64,000 bases of DNA from JAIBJN01 sp963699495 (lineage in GTDB: Bacteria; Actinomycetota; Thermoleophilia; Gaiellales; Gaiellaceae): contig CAVOUB010000005.1 in NCBI GenBank assembly GCA_963699495.1, positions 124,001-188,000 on the forward strand, written 5' to 3'. Made by a program: the position numbers and the translations under genes. Numbering within the stretch: position 1 is the first letter of the stretch; every line of letters begins with the position of its first letter. Under the pieces are notes generated by a model, which did no database searches, was not told where the DNA came from, and was given only the letters and a program-made list of their open reading frames with translations. This document shows, piece by piece, positions 8,769-16,695 of the stretch.

Positions 8769-9601
8769 AGCGCCGCGACCGCCCGGAGCTTGCCGAAGGC
8801 CGACAGCCGGGGCCGGCTCGAGAAGACGTCGTATCCGCGCCCGCGGATCTGGAGCAGGAGGCCGCGGTAGATCCCGGCGAACGTTCGAACGCATAGCGCG
8901 CTGCGGCGGTCGAGGAGGGGCAACAGGCCGAGGCCGTCCCGCAGTAGCTCCTCTGCGCGGCGACCTTGGTGCTCCATCAGCGCGTGCCATTCCGGGCTCA
9001 TACGGCCGGCCGCGATGTCGGCCTCCGAGACCGCAAACCGTGCGAGCTCGTCCTGCGGTAGATAGACGCGCCCGAGCCGCCAGTCCTCAGCGACGTCTCG
9101 CATGATGTTGATCTGCTGGAGGGCGAGGCCGAGGGTCTCGGCTCTCGGCCGGGCGGCCGCGGCATCGCTCGGCCCGTACACCGCCGTGCAGGCGAGCCCG
9201 ACTGCCCCTGCGACGCACCGGCAGTACTCCCGCAACTCCTCCCAGCTCGCGTAGCGCGACTTCTCGGCGTCCAGCAGCCCGCCGGCGACGAGGTCGAGGA
9301 GCGCGCCCCGCGGGACCGGATAGCGGGTGGTCGCGTCGGCGAGGGCGACGAGCACGGGATCGTCGCCGGGCGCCCCGGGAAGCGCATCCACCGCCTCGCG
9401 GCAAGCCTCCAGCCCGCGGCGCCGATCCTCGGCCGGGAGCCCCGGGTCGTCTGCGATGTCGTCCACACGCCGCGCGAAGGCATAGAGCGCGGCCACCGCC
9501 AGCCGCTTCGGGCGGGGGAGGACGGCGATCCCCCAGGCGAAGTTGCGCGCTTCGCGGCGTGTTATGCGCGCGACCTCCGCGTACGCGTCCTCGACCCTCA
9601 C
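8765..9601 (-). CDS. hpnD: Presqualene diphosphate synthase
   Basis: A 278-residue trans-isoprenyl diphosphate synthase that condenses two farnesyl diphosphates to presqualene diphosphate. Both Asp-rich Mg-binding motifs are intact: DDIAD at 47-51 and DVAED at 170-174, the latter followed by WRLGRVYLPQDEL. The start is GTG at 9601, overlapping the hpnC stop by 4 bp. Phytoene synthase is a close relative, but the hpnC-hpnD-hpnE order and the downstream shc make the squalene role firm. Confidence 0.94.
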   Translation of the reverse strand: MRVEDAYAEVARITRREARNFAWGIAVLPRPKRLAVAALYAFARRVDDIADDPGLPAEDRRRGLEACREAVDALPGAPGDDPVLVALADATTRYPVPRGALLDLVAGGLLDAEKSRYASWEELREYCRCVAGAVGLACTAVYGPSDAAAARPRAETLGLALQQINIMRDVAEDWRLGRVYLPQDELARFAVSEADIAAGRMSPEWHALMEHQGRRAEELLRDGLGLLPLLDRRSALCVRTFAGIYRGLLLQIRGRGYDVFSSRPRLSAFGKLRAVAAL

Positions 9602-10437
9602 CGCCGCACAAGCTCCCGCAGGGCCAGCCGCGCGAACGTGAGCCGCGTCGGCGCGGGCCGGCCCGTGAAGACGTCCCAGCCGGCCCGCTCCAGTGCGTCG
9701 AGCGCGGCCAGGCCTCCGCGCGCGTACAGGGCCACCGAAAGCCCGGTCCGGCCGCCGAGCGCCTCTCGCAGCGGCACGCCCTGCTCCAGGAGACCCCGCG
9801 CACGCTCGGCCTCGAAGCCGAGCAGCGCCGCGACCGGCTCCGTCAGCGGGCCTGCGAGGTCCTCGTCGGCGACGCCGAACCGGCGCAGGTCCTCCTGGGG
9901 AAGGTAGACACGTCCGAGCGAGAGGTCACGAGGCGGGTCCTGCAGGAAGTTGACGAGCTGGAGCCCCGTGCAGACCGCGTCGCTCATCGCCACCAGCTCG
10001 GGGTCGTCGGCCCTGCCGTAGATGCCGAGGACGAGGCGGCCGACCGGGTCGGCGGAGTACGTGCAGTACTCTCGGACGTCGTCCCAGGTCTCGTAGCGGC
10101 TACGGACCTGGTCGATGCGGTTCGCCTCGATCAGGCGGCGAAACGGATCCCGAGGAAGCCCGCGGTCGGCGATCGTCACGTGGAGTCGCCGCATGATCTC
10201 CGTGCGCGGCGGGCCGTCCAGCTCACGCTCGAGCTCGTCGAGCAGCGCCCCGCGATCGCCGGCGGCTTCGTCGCCAAGGTTGTCCACGAGCCGCGCGAAG
10301 CCGTACACGGCCCGCAGATGCGGACGTGCAAAGCGGGGCGCCAGCAGGGAGGCGACCGGGAAGTTCTCGCCGGAGGCCCGCGCGTCGATGCGGGCCGCGG
10401 CGAGCTCGGAGGAGTCGAGTAGGCTCGCCGGGGGCAT
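9598..10437 (-). CDS. hpnC: Squalene synthase HpnC (hydroxysqualene synthase)
   Basis: A 279-residue paralog of HpnD. HpnC converts presqualene diphosphate to hydroxysqualene. The first Asp-rich motif is degenerate (VDNLGDE near 51-57 instead of DDxxDE); the second region reads NFLQDPPRDLSLGRVYLP. The start is ATG at 10437, because MPPASLLDSSELAAARI matches the expected N-terminus and upstream sequence belongs to the divergent gene. Only 13 bp separate this start from the ATG of the divergent aldo/keto reductase, so both messages may have almost no 5' leader. Confidence 0.9.
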   Translation of the reverse strand: MPPASLLDSSELAAARIDARASGENFPVASLLAPRFARPHLRAVYGFARLVDNLGDEAAGDRGALLDELERELDGPPRTEIMRRLHVTIADRGLPRDPFRRLIEANRIDQVRSRYETWDDVREYCTYSADPVGRLVLGIYGRADDPELVAMSDAVCTGLQLVNFLQDPPRDLSLGRVYLPQEDLRRFGVADEDLAGPLTEPVAALLGFEAERARGLLEQGVPLREALGGRTGLSVALYARGGLAALDALERAGWDVFTGRPAPTRLTFARLALRELVRR

Positions 10438-10450
10438 TCTGGCGAACAGT

Positions 10451-11248
10451 ATGGAGCGACGAACCCTTGGGCGCACCGGCGTCGAGATCCCCGTCGTGGG
10501 CCTCGGCACCTGGGCCACGTTCGACCTTCCGGACGAGGCGCAACCGGTCGCCGACGCCGTCGTGGACGCCGCTTTCACCGCCGGGACGAGGCTCGTCGAC
10601 TCCTCACCGATGTACGGCCGGGCCGAGCCCGTCCTCGGACGCACGCTCGCGAAGCGGCGGCAGGATGCGTTCGTCGCGACGAAGATCTGGACGCGCTCCG
10701 GGCCCGAGGGCCGCGCGCAGCTCGAGGCCCAGCTCGCCTACTACCAGGGGCTGGTCGACCTCGAGCAGGTGCACAACCTCGTCGCCTGGCAGGAGCACCT
10801 CGACTGGCTCGAGATCGAGCAGGACGCCGGCAGGATCCGCTACCTCGGCGCGACGCACTACGCGGCCTCGGCGTTCTCCGAGCTCGCCCGCGTCATGCGG
10901 TCTGGGCGAATCGACGCCATCCAGGTGCCGCTGAACCCGCGCGAGCGCGAGGTCGAGCGCGAGCTCCTCCCGCTCGCAGAGGAGCTCGGCCTCGGCGTCA
11001 TCGTCATGCGCCCGCTGGGCGGCGACGGCTCGCTGATCCCGGCCCCGGTTCCACGCGAGCTCGAGCCTCTTGGCGTCGCGACTTGGGCGCAGGCCCTCCT
11101 GAAGTGGGCGCTTTCCGACCGGCGGGTTACGTCGGTGATCCCGGCCACGAGGAATCCCGACCACGCGCGGGAGAACGCCGCGGCCGGCTCGCCGCCCTGG
11201 TTCGGGCCCGAGGAGCGGCGGCTCGTCGAGGAGCTGGCGAGACGGTGA
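10451..11248 (+). CDS. Aldo/keto reductase
   Basis: A 265-residue NADPH-dependent aldo/keto reductase. The catalytic tetrad is visible: D50 and Y55 (LVDSSPMYG), K78 (VATKIW) and H108 (EQVHNLV). The C-terminal cofactor region is SVIPATRNPDHARENAAA. The N-terminus RRTLGRTGVEIPVVGLGTW is typical. The start is ATG at 10451, diverging from hpnC. The substrate is unknown. It ends immediately next to the stop of the opposing membrane protein, so the two converge with no gap. Confidence 0.9.
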   Translation: MERRTLGRTGVEIPVVGLGTWATFDLPDEAQPVADAVVDAAFTAGTRLVDSSPMYGRAEPVLGRTLAKRRQDAFVATKIWTRSGPEGRAQLEAQLAYYQGLVDLEQVHNLVAWQEHLDWLEIEQDAGRIRYLGATHYAASAFSELARVMRSGRIDAIQVPLNPREREVERELLPLAEELGLGVIVMRPLGGDGSLIPAPVPRELEPLGVATWAQALLKWALSDRRVTSVIPATRNPDHARENAAAGSPPWFGPEERRLVEELARR

Positions 11249-11974
11249 TCAGGGGTCGATCTTCGGCACCCAGTCGGGCCCGCCCCAGCTCAAGTCGAAT
11301 GGGTAGTCGTGGACGACGTGGGCCCAGATGAGCCAGGCCGTCCACCGGGTGATGCCGTAGAAGTACGCCGCTCGGTAGAGGGCGAGGACGGCAACCTCCG
11401 GCAGAAAGCGCTCGACGCGCCCCCAGAAGCCGGGGTCGGCCGGAACGATGATCTCCCGAAAGTACTCGCGCGTGAGCACGCGCCAGCACAGGAGCGCCCA
11501 GACGACCCAGACTCCGTCCCAGACGAACCCGAGGCCGCTGTAGTACGCGGCCGCGTCGACGAGTCGGTCGTTCTGCCCCGCGTATGCCCAGGCGCCGATG
11601 TTCACGTGGGCAGTCGTGAAGGGGAAGAAGAGCATCGTCCCCAACGTGTCGCCCGCGTCCGTGATCGCATGGGCCCATTGCCCGATCAGGAAGCTCACCG
11701 CCCAGACCTTGCTCTTGAAGACGTAGCGGATGATGAGCGCCATGACGACACCGAACGCGAGCGAGTGGAGGAAGCCGACGCCCGGCCAGCCGCGGTGGAA
11801 CTGGGCGGGGTCGGAGGCGCCGACGTCGATGCCGAAGACATTGATGCCGTAGACGAACCACTTCGTCGCCAGGTCGGGCGAGTACGAGCCGATGAGGAGC
11901 GGGACGAAAGCGACGCGCCGGCCGAGGTGGCGCTGGATCACATAGGGCTCGAGGTCGTGGGCGGCCCAGCTCAC
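11249..11974 (-). CDS. Multi-pass membrane protein, DUF457-like putative metal-dependent hydrolase
   Basis: A 241-residue membrane protein with about five hydrophobic segments. Conserved-looking polar positions are HDLEPYVIQRH near the N-terminus, GSYSPDLATKW, FHRGWPGVGFLHSLAFG, GQWAHAITDAGD and WAHVVHDYP. These His/Asp clusters inside membrane segments are characteristic of the YdjM/DUF457 (inner-membrane metal-dependent hydrolase) superfamily. The reaction is unknown. The start is GTG at 11974, overlapping the stop of the small membrane protein upstream by 4 bp. It is the last gene of a three-gene minus-strand operon. Confidence 0.75.
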   Translation of the reverse strand: MSWAAHDLEPYVIQRHLGRRVAFVPLLIGSYSPDLATKWFVYGINVFGIDVGASDPAQFHRGWPGVGFLHSLAFGVVMALIIRYVFKSKVWAVSFLIGQWAHAITDAGDTLGTMLFFPFTTAHVNIGAWAYAGQNDRLVDAAAYYSGLGFVWDGVWVVWALLCWRVLTREYFREIIVPADPGFWGRVERFLPEVAVLALYRAAYFYGITRWTAWLIWAHVVHDYPFDLSWGGPDWVPKIDP

Positions 11975-12126
11975 CGGAACAGCCGCCGCACGAGCGCGGG
12001 GATGATCCAGACGCCGAGAAGGAGGAAGCCCGCGCCCAGCGGGAAGGTGATCAGAAGCTCCGGAAACGCCACGCCCAGGCTGATGTAGGCCGCGGCGGTT
12101 GCCAGATAGAGGGCAAGCTCCCTCAT
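11971..12126 (-). CDS. Small two-helix membrane protein
   Basis: A 51-residue protein with two hydrophobic stretches (about 5-25 and 29-46) and a basic RRLFR end. It is coupled at both ends: its ATG at 12126 overlaps the CoA-transferase stop (ATGA), and its stop overlaps the start of the DUF457-like gene (GTGA). This tight coupling supports it as a real gene. No family is recognised. It may be an accessory subunit of the adjacent membrane protein, but that is only inference from position. Confidence 0.7.
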   Translation of the reverse strand: MRELALYLATAAAYISLGVAFPELLITFPLGAGFLLLGVWIIPALVRRLFR

Positions 12127-13271
12127 GTGAGTGGGGCCAGGCCCAGCTCCGCGAGGATCTCCGCCGTGTGCTCGCCGAGCGCCGGCACCGGGCCCGACGG
12201 CGGCCGCTCGCCGTCCACCAGGAACGGGCTCCCGACCACCGGGATCGGGCCGGCGGGCGAGTCCACCTCGACGACGAGGCGGTTGTGGGCGAGCTGCGGG
12301 TGCTCCGCGACCTCCGGGACGTCGTTGACGGCGCCGCACGGAATCCGCGCGGCCTCCAGGAGCTCGAGCCACTCCCGCGCCGACAGGGCGCCGAAAAGCT
12401 CCTCCAGGACGGGCTCCAGGAGCCCGCGGTGCTCGACCCGCGCCTCGTTCGTCGCGAAGCGGGCGTCGTCGAGCAGGTCGGGACGGTCGACCACCTCGAC
12501 GCAGAGCGCCCGCCAGTGCTCTGTCGAGAGGACGGCGAAGCCGAAGAGGCGCCCGTCACCCGCCGGGAAGGGCCCGTAGGGGCAGAAGAGCGGATGGCGC
12601 ATGCCGGTCCGCTCGGGGGCCTCGCCCTTATGCCACCACAGGTGCGGGAAGTAGCCCAGCCAGTCGACCATCGTGTCGAAGAGCGACACCGAGACGCGGG
12701 CACCCTCGCCGGTCGCCGCCCTGCGGGCAAGCGCAGCGAGCGTCGCTACTGCGGCGTAGCTCGCCGCGCCGACGTCGCAGACGGAGATGCCCACGCGCGC
12801 GGGCTCGGCCGGGGTGCCGGTCACCGCGATCAGCCCGGTTTCGCCCTGCATGACGAGGTCGTAGGCGTTCTTGCCGGCGTACGGGCCGTCCTGACCGTAG
12901 CCGGAGATGTCGACGTAGACCACATCGGGCCTCAACGCCCGCACGGCCTCTTCCTCCAGGCCCACGCGGTCGGCCCAGCCCGGCGTGTAGTTCTGGAGGA
13001 AGACGTCGCTGCGCTCGATCAACCCTTCGATCGCCGGACGGTGCTCCGGGTCCTTCACGTCGAGCGCAACGCTTCGCTTACCTCGGTTCACCCAGACGAA
13101 GCCGCTCGAGAGGCCGGCGGCGACCGTGTCCCACGCCCGCGTGACGTCCCCGCCGTCCGGGCGCTCGACCTTGACGACGTCCGCACCGAGGTCGGCGAGG
13201 AGACGCGTGGCCAGCGGCCCGGCAAGGCCGTTCTCGAAGGCGAGGACGCGGGTGCCCGTGAGGAGCGGCAC
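12123..13271 (-). CDS. CaiB/BaiF family (class III) CoA-transferase
   Basis: A 382-residue class III CoA-transferase. Family features are the N-terminal TRVLAFENGLAGPLATRLLADLGADVVKVE block, VNRGKRSVALDVK, and the catalytic Asp at about residue 138 in KNAYDLVMQGETG. The C-terminal GSPFLVDGERPPSGPVPALGEHT is also typical. Such enzymes move CoA between carboxylic acids (formyl-CoA, carnitinyl-CoA, bile-acid-CoA and others); the substrate here cannot be read. The start is GTG at 13271. It is the first gene of the operon with the small membrane protein and the DUF457-like protein. Confidence 0.9.
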   Translation of the reverse strand: MPLLTGTRVLAFENGLAGPLATRLLADLGADVVKVERPDGGDVTRAWDTVAAGLSSGFVWVNRGKRSVALDVKDPEHRPAIEGLIERSDVFLQNYTPGWADRVGLEEEAVRALRPDVVYVDISGYGQDGPYAGKNAYDLVMQGETGLIAVTGTPAEPARVGISVCDVGAASYAAVATLAALARRAATGEGARVSVSLFDTMVDWLGYFPHLWWHKGEAPERTGMRHPLFCPYGPFPAGDGRLFGFAVLSTEHWRALCVEVVDRPDLLDDARFATNEARVEHRGLLEPVLEELFGALSAREWLELLEAARIPCGAVNDVPEVAEHPQLAHNRLVVEVDSPAGPIPVVGSPFLVDGERPPSGPVPALGEHTAEILAELGLAPLT

Positions 13272-13289
13272 CCGCGTACCGTAATCGCC

Positions 13290-13763
13290 CTAGCCCCGGT
13301 CGGCCGACAGGTTCGGGTCGGGCCCGGGGTCGCCGCCGGTCGCGGCGATCTCGAGGCGGGCGAGGTAGAGCTCCCAGCCCTGGCCGTGCATGGCGCGAGC
13401 CTGCTCGGGGAGGTCGAGGTGCCGGAGCCGGACGAGCGTGCCTTCGCCCTCGCGCTCGAGCGTGATCTCGACGCGGCTCGAGCCGGGCGGGACGTCGTGC
13501 TCGCCGCTGCCGGCCTCCTGCCCTTCCCAGCCGAAGGTGAAGACGACGCGGTTCGGGGCATCGACCTCGACGAACTCCCCGCTCGCGGTCGCCTGGTCGT
13601 TTATCTCCACGCGGTAGATCCCTCCCGGTCGGGCGTCGAGCTCGGCGCGGCGCCCCATCCAGAGAAGCTGCTTCTCCGGCTCGGTGAAGAACTCGAACAC
13701 CGTCTCGGGCCGCGCGGCAATGCGCACCTCCCGCTCGACTGCCTCATCCTGACGAACTGCCAC
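13290..13763 (-). CDS. SRPBCC / AHSA1-type protein
   Basis: A 157-residue START-like (SRPBCC) domain protein. Evidence is the opening EREVRIAARPETVFEFFTEP, the WMGRRAELDARPGGIYRV strand pair, and the long C-terminal helix around GWELYLARLE. The N-terminus overlaps the upstream ArsR gene by 20 bp. ArsR regulators are very often paired with AHSA1-like proteins in actinobacteria. The ligand is unknown. The start is GTG at 13763. Confidence 0.85.
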   Translation of the reverse strand: MAVRQDEAVEREVRIAARPETVFEFFTEPEKQLLWMGRRAELDARPGGIYRVEINDQATASGEFVEVDAPNRVVFTFGWEGQEAGSGEHDVPPGSSRVEITLEREGEGTLVRLRHLDLPEQARAMHGQGWELYLARLEIAATGGDPGPDPNLSADRG

Positions 13764-14070
13764 TGCGCCTTCTCCCTTCCTCGTGCTCCGCCGCCAGCCT
13801 GAGCCGCTCGAGCCGGTCGTCCCAGAAGGTCTCGACGAACTCGCGGACGCCTGCCAGCCCCTCGGGACGCGCTCGGTAGAGACGCCTGGTGCCCTCGCGC
13901 CGCTCCTGGAGCAGGCCGGCGTTCCTGAGGACGGTCAGGTGCTGAGAGACGGCCGGGCGGGTCACGTCGAACGCCGAGGCGATCTCGCCGGCGGTCAGCT
14001 CTCTGTCCCGGACGAGCTCGAGGATCCTCCGCCGGCGCGGCTCGGCCAGGGCTCGAATGGCGGCTTCCAT
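13744..14070 (-). CDS. ArsR-family winged-helix repressor
   Basis: A 108-residue winged-helix regulator. The recognition part reads TAGEIASAFDVTRPAVSQHL (about residues 26-45), followed by LRNAGLLQERREGTRRLYRARPEGL, the wing. It lacks the metal-site Cys motif (ELCVCDL) of ArsR/SmtB, so it is probably not a metal sensor. It is the first gene of the ArsR-SRPBCC pair and likely represses that pair through the palindrome just upstream (14090-14107). The start is ATG at 14070. Confidence 0.9.
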   Translation of the reverse strand: MEAAIRALAEPRRRRILELVRDRELTAGEIASAFDVTRPAVSQHLTVLRNAGLLQERREGTRRLYRARPEGLAGVREFVETFWDDRLERLRLAAEHEEGRRRSGSSSG

Positions 14071-14089
14071 GACTCGCAGATTGTTAGCA

Positions 14090-14115
14090 GATACTTACGT
14101 AAGAATCAACTTACG
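14090..14115. promoter_or_regulatory. Candidate ArsR-family operator
   Basis: Twenty bases upstream of the ArsR start is a perfect 10-bp palindrome cttacgtaag (14094-14103) inside an 18-bp near-palindrome gatNcttacgtaagNatc (14090-14107). A third half-site, cttacg, follows at 14110-14115. This A+T-rich patch stands out in 70 % G+C DNA. The spacing suits autorepression by the adjacent regulator. Binding is inferred, not shown. Confidence 0.55.
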
Positions 14116-14200
14116 AAAACGATGCCGGGCAAAAGGGGAACAATCTGCAGGCGCCGCCGTTGGTCCCTAGGACATCTCGCCCAACGATCGAGGAGGAGCA

Positions 14201-14593
14201 GTGGCAGAGCTGAACGACAAGGTCCGGCGTACGATCGAGGGGCCGAACCTGGCGTTCCTGGCCGAAGTGATGGAGGACGGCTCGCCGCACGTGAGCCCGG
14301 TCTGGATCGACCTCGAGGACGGGAACCTCACCTTCAACACCGCCCGGGGGCGCGTGAAGGAGAGGAACATGCGCCGTGACCCACGGGTCGCCATCTCCAT
14401 CGCCGACAAGGACGATCCCTACGACAAGGTCGACATCCGGGGCCGGGTCGTCAAGATGATCGAGGGCCAGGAGGCCGACCAGCAGATCGACTCGCTCGCG
14501 AAGAAGTACCTGGGCAAGGACGAGTACCCGTGGCGCAACCCGGCGGAGACCCGGATCAAGGTGGTCGTCGAGCCGGTGGCCGTGGCCGGTTGA
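14201..14593 (+). CDS. PPOX-class (F420/FMN split-barrel) protein
   Basis: A 130-residue split beta-barrel flavin/F420-binding protein. Seen: FLAEVMEDGSPHVSPVWIDLEDG, the classic first strands, then NMRRDPRVAISIADKDDPYDKVDIRGRV and a C-terminal YPWRNPAETRIKV. Actinobacterial members of this size often use F420H2, but FMN or heme binders look similar. The start is GTG at 14201, fixed by a strong Shine-Dalgarno (gaggagga, 14190-14197). It overlaps the next gene by 4 bp at TTGA, so the two form an operon. Confidence 0.85.
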   Translation: MAELNDKVRRTIEGPNLAFLAEVMEDGSPHVSPVWIDLEDGNLTFNTARGRVKERNMRRDPRVAISIADKDDPYDKVDIRGRVVKMIEGQEADQQIDSLAKKYLGKDEYPWRNPAETRIKVVVEPVAVAG

Positions 14594-15519
14594 GCCGGCT
14601 TGTCTTCCTGAGCCGGGAAGAGGTCTCCAGCCTCCTCCCCACTGCCGACGAGCAACTCGATCTCGTCGAGCACACCTACCGGGCGCTCGCTGCCGGACGC
14701 GTCGAGCTCCCTCCGAAGCCCGGCGTCCATCCGCGCAAGGACTCGTTCCTCCACGCCATGCCGGCTTATCTGCGCGACGAGGACGTGGTCACGCTCAAGT
14801 GGGTGGGCGGCTACCCGGCGAACAAGGAGCGGGGACTGCCGTACATCACCGGGTTGATCGTGGTGAACGACGCCGAGACGGGCCTTCCGGTCGCGGTCAT
14901 GGACGGCGCCGAGATCACCGCCGCGCGCACTGCGGCGGCGAGCGGCGTCTGCGTCCGGCGCTTCGCTCCGGACGGCTGGAGCCGGGCGGCGATCCTCGGT
15001 TGCGGAGAGCAAGGGCTCTTCCACGCGCGGCTGCTCCGCGCGCTCAACCCGGACGCCTCGATCCGCGCGTGGGACCCGCACCCCGAGCGGGTCGAGAGAC
15101 TCGGCGACCTGGTCGAGGCGGCCGCGAGCTGGGAGGACGCGATCGGGGGCGCGGACGTGGTGGTCACCGCAGGGCCGATCATCGAGGCTCCCGAGCCTCC
15201 GATCCGGCCGGAGCATCTGGGCGAGCGCTGGCTCGCCCTCCCCATCGACTTCGACTTCTACTTCGGCCCGGAAGTGGTCGCCTCCGCGGATCTCTTCCTC
15301 GCCGACGACGTGCGCCAGTTCGAGTACTACCGCGAGCAGGGCCACTTCCAGGACTGGCCTGCCCCGGAGACGAATGTCGGCGAAGGGCTCGGCCGCGAGG
15401 GCTCGCCGTCACGCGTGCTCTGCTGCAACCTCGGCATCGGCGCCCTGGATGCTGCGTTCGCGAACGTCGTCCTCGAGCGGGCCCGGGCAGCCGGGGCGGG
15501 CACCGAGCTGGAGCTGTGA
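14590..15519 (+). CDS. Ornithine cyclodeaminase / mu-crystallin family protein
   Basis: A 309-residue protein with the ornithine-cyclodeaminase fold. Seen: PPKPGVHPRKDSFLHAMPAY and TLKWVGGYPANKERGLP (substrate Lys/Arg region), then VMDGAEITAARTAAASG and a dinucleotide-binding AILGCGEQGLFHARLL motif near residue 134. The family includes ornithine cyclodeaminase, alanine dehydrogenase, ketimine reductases and amino-acid-derivative dehydrogenases, so the substrate is open. A TTG start at 14590 overlapping the previous stop is chosen because it gives the usual N-terminus (SRLVFLSREEV); GTG at 14530 is an alternative. Confidence 0.8.
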   Translation: MSRLVFLSREEVSSLLPTADEQLDLVEHTYRALAAGRVELPPKPGVHPRKDSFLHAMPAYLRDEDVVTLKWVGGYPANKERGLPYITGLIVVNDAETGLPVAVMDGAEITAARTAAASGVCVRRFAPDGWSRAAILGCGEQGLFHARLLRALNPDASIRAWDPHPERVERLGDLVEAAASWEDAIGGADVVVTAGPIIEAPEPPIRPEHLGERWLALPIDFDFYFGPEVVASADLFLADDVRQFEYYREQGHFQDWPAPETNVGEGLGREGSPSRVLCCNLGIGALDAAFANVVLERARAAGAGTELEL

Positions 15520-15547
15520 GCCCGTCGCCTGCCTCCGGCTGGCTCCC

Positions 15548-15661
15548 GTGGGGGAAACCGTGTTTCCCCTACGAACCCCCTTCTTTGAGACAGTGAAGGA
15601 ACCTCCCGGTTCCCTCACACACCCTCCCCGGGCTCTCAGGCCGAGGGTTGGCCTGTGAGCC
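15548..15661 (+). promoter_or_regulatory. Three consecutive hairpins; the last encloses a start codon
   Basis: After the cyclodeaminase-like gene come three inverted repeats: an 11-bp stem (gtgggggaaac / gtttcccctac, 15548-15572, 3-nt loop), a 6-bp stem (ggaacc / ggttcc, 15598-15613) and a 12-bp stem with one mismatch (15631-15642 with 15650-15661). The third contains the GTG start at 15655 of the next gene in its 3' arm and an SD-like gaggg in its loop. The first may end transcription of the upstream operon, though no T-run follows. The last could gate translation of the downstream gene. Confidence 0.5.
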
Positions 15662-16071
15662 CTGCCGGCTGGCTCTTGAACCTCGAGCGCTCGCTCGCGG
15701 AGGACGAGGGGACCGAAAGCCTGGCTACCGGGCTGGTCGTGCTGGCGACCGTCGCCGGCCGTGACGTGCACGTCGACGAGGACGAGGCCTACGGCGCCGC
15801 GCGGCGCGCGCTCCTCCTCCTCAGCGCCGGGGGCGACCCCGACCGCGGGCTCGACCTGCACGGCCGCGCGGTGGCTGCGATGGCCGACGACCTGCGCACG
15901 GTCGACCGGCAGATCGCGCTCGAGGAGGGCCTGAAGCAGCTCCGGGTGCAGGCGGAAGGTCTTCCGCACGTGAGCGAGGCCCTGCACGGGCTTGTGGATG
16001 CCCCGGACGTCGCATGGCGTGCCTATGCAGCCGGTCTCCTTGCCCAGGCACTCGCCGACGACCGCTCCTAG
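15655..16071 (+). CDS. Hypothetical protein, helical, 138 aa
   Basis: A 138-residue soluble, Ala/Leu/Asp-rich, probably all-helical protein with no recognised family. It begins SPAGWLLNLERSLAEDEG. The mid region GRDVHVDEDEAYGAARRALLLL looks amphipathic. The frame has the codon usage of neighbouring genes and ends 3 bp into the convergent MBL-like gene, supporting it as real. The start is GTG at 15655, which sits inside a hairpin. Function unknown. Confidence 0.6.
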   Translation: MSPAGWLLNLERSLAEDEGTESLATGLVVLATVAGRDVHVDEDEAYGAARRALLLLSAGGDPDRGLDLHGRAVAAMADDLRTVDRQIALEEGLKQLRVQAEGLPHVSEALHGLVDAPDVAWRAYAAGLLAQALADDRS

Positions 16072-16694
16072 CCCGCGAACGGCGGGAGCTCGAGAGCCCG
16101 CTCGTAGGCGGCGCGGTCGTGCACCGGCTCGCCGTGCGAGACGATCACGAGCTCGAACGGCAACTCGAGCAGCCCGCGCAGCGTCGGGAGGACCAGAGCC
16201 TCGTGCCAGGGAGTCGACCAGACACGGAGCTCCCCGCCGGGCGCGGTCAGCCCGTCCGCGAAGACGAGCGCGCGCTGCTCCGGGAGCCAGAGCGGCGTCT
16301 CGGCCCGCCCACGGCCGTCGTAGAGGGCGACAAGACCTCCCGGGAGCTTGCTGCCGGGCTCAATCGGCTCGAGGTCGGTCGTCGGGAGGTCGTGCCGGAA
16401 GAAGAGAGAGGGCCCGTAGGCCCGAGCTCCGTAGCGCTCGACGAAGCGGTCGACGTCGCGAACGTGGTCGGGCTTGAGGACGACGGCCACCGTCGGCGGC
16501 CTGGCATCGAGCCGGCCCCAGATCTCCCGAGCATCAGCCGCTGGAGCCAGAGGGTCGAGCACCACCACCTCCCCGCCCGACTCCACGCAGGTCGAGGCCA
16601 CCATCGGCTCCCATTCGCAGTCGGGCGACCAGTCGGGATGAGGCAGCCGCCAGAGCCAGAGCCCGGCCACGACGTCACGCAGCTCGTGCGCCAT
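16068..16694 (-). CDS. Degenerate metallo-beta-lactamase-fold protein
   Basis: A 208-residue protein with the strand order of the metallo-beta-lactamase fold: VESGGEVVVLDPLAP, VAVVLKPDHVRDVDRF, TPLWLPEQRALVFADGL and VIVSHGEPVHD. The metal motif HxHxDH is reduced to KPDHVRD, so a normal two-zinc site is not expected; the late SHGEP histidine is kept. It begins 1 bp after the stop of the FAD/GcvT fusion gene and is probably cotranscribed with it. A scaffolding or non-hydrolytic role is possible. Confidence 0.65.
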   Translation of the reverse strand: MAHELRDVVAGLWLWRLPHPDWSPDCEWEPMVASTCVESGGEVVVLDPLAPAADAREIWGRLDARPPTVAVVLKPDHVRDVDRFVERYGARAYGPSLFFRHDLPTTDLEPIEPGSKLPGGLVALYDGRGRAETPLWLPEQRALVFADGLTAPGGELRVWSTPWHEALVLPTLRGLLELPFELVIVSHGEPVHDRAAYERALELPPFAG

Positions 16695-16695
16695 G

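Noticed and set aside
16068..16694. Calling the gene a beta-lactamase or glyoxalase II
   Set aside because: The HxHxDH metal motif is not present (KPDHVRD), so metallo-hydrolase activity is not supported.
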